DNA of 64,000 bases from Rhabdophis nuchalis (lineage: Eukaryota; Chordata; Lepidosauria; Squamata; Natricidae). Numbering within the stretch: position 1 is the stretch's first letter; each line of letters starts with the position of its first letter. The translations under genes and the position numbers were made by a program. The stretch covers positions 62,498,605 through 62,562,604 of the forward strand of contig CM077643.1 in the NCBI GenBank assembly GCA_039707465.1, in the 5' to 3' direction. Below the pieces are notes generated by a model that was not told the DNA's origin, searched no databases, and worked only from the letters and a program-made list of their open reading frames with translations. This document shows, in pieces, positions 63,346-64,000 of this stretch.

Positions 63346-64000
63346 GTAGGCAGGTAGGCAGGCATTGTTAGGCATCTAATGAACTCACAACAATCACGGA
63401 TTTTGTAGCTTAAATAAAGACTACCCAGCCTCCATTTTGAAGTAGTGTGAGTTGAAACACTTTCTCCTTTCTTAAATTCTGCCTGTCTCAGGGCTTCTTT
63501 GGTCTGGTAGGGATGGCAGGAAAGGGATTATAAAGGTGCAAAATGGCCATTGAAGCTGTCAGCATGACTTTTAAAGAAACCAAGAATGCACACTTTTGGC
63601 TCTACATCGTATTATCCCATAAAGAGATATAGCAGCATGTTGACATTAAAGTCCCGATGAGGTAAAGAGAAAATACAGTAAAATCTAGTTTACCAATGCC
63701 ATTCACTATACTTTTCCATAGTTTTTATCCTTGCAAACTGTACTTGTTTCTACTGCATCTGTGTTGTAATAGAACATCAGGAACATGTGGAGCCATTTCA
63801 AAAGATATCTCAGTCCTGGGAAAATAGAGTCAGAAAGAAACACAAGGCAATTCTGTGTTGATTACATCAAGTATAAATTGAAGTAGAAAGGTGCTTTGAC
63901 TTTCAAGATTAATGTCAGCTCTTTAGGGTAGATAAAGGCAGAAAATAAGACAGAGTCGAGAGAAATCTTGGAAAGTATTGTAATGGAATTAGGATATTAT
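63346..64000. other. Unassigned stretch
   Basis: Nothing recognised after the short GTAGGCAGGCAG run. Confidence 0.45.

Overview
The window looks like ordinary non-coding DNA from a squamate reptile (lizard or snake; I cannot tell which). The evidence is the repeat set: a Sauria-type tRNA SINE, several CR1 and L2 LINE copies, L1 tails, many short hAT-like DNA elements, and long microsatellites. I found no host protein-coding exon, rRNA, genuine tRNA gene or CRISPR array. Every open frame with a recognisable protein belongs to a retrotransposon: L2 endonuclease and reverse transcriptase, CR1 reverse transcriptase, the L1 ORF2 C-terminus, and one degraded unassigned non-LTR element.

Layout. 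1-6.1 kb: a dense cluster of small DNA elements, a SINE and two old L2 pieces. 6.1-8.6 kb: unassigned, plus an old CR1 tail. 8.6-10 kb: a 5'-truncated, frameshifted L2. 10.4-11.2 kb: a pyrimidine-rich array with a higher-order unit of about 74 bp. 13-17.5 kb: MITEs, an L2 tail and two tRNA SINEs. 19.5-21.8 kb: an L2 tail, then a decayed non-LTR element interrupted by a MITE. 23-28.4 kb: a CR1 tail, two L2 tails, MITEs, a second Sauria-type SINE and a CTAC minisatellite. 29.4-29.8 kb: a large compound microsatellite. 32.6-34.6 kb: an LTR-like repeat split by CR1, then another CR1. 36.4-37.6 kb: a small local duplication that preserves an L2 empty site. 39.4-47.4 kb: the most LINE-rich part, with an almost full-length L2 (40.7-45.3 kb) abutting a CR1, followed by an L1 tail. 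49.2-51.2 kb: an ancient L2 split by a SINE and a MITE. 52.8-54.6 kb: an L1 interrupted by a 1.16-kb terminal-inverted-repeat element carrying the same kind of CTAC minisatellite. 57.3-57.8 kb: a solo LTR. 58-64 kb: mostly unassigned, with a CR1-tailed SINE, a LINE tail and a last MITE.

The strongest observations are structural. (1) The small DNA elements split into two groups by 8-bp target duplications: those beginning CAGTGGTGGG mostly fit nTnnnnAn, and the hairpin and CAGGGGT-type elements all fit nnnTAnnn. (2) The TA target of the 53.3-54.4 kb element can be proved because removing the element restores the L1 reading frame. (3) The near-complete L2 keeps its catalytic motifs, has one visible frame break, and has adjacent NRF1-like and YY1-like motifs at its apparent 5' end. 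(4) Two distant loci share one composite minisatellite. I see no evidence of a new gene system. Family names rest on reading and memory of family features, not on database searches.
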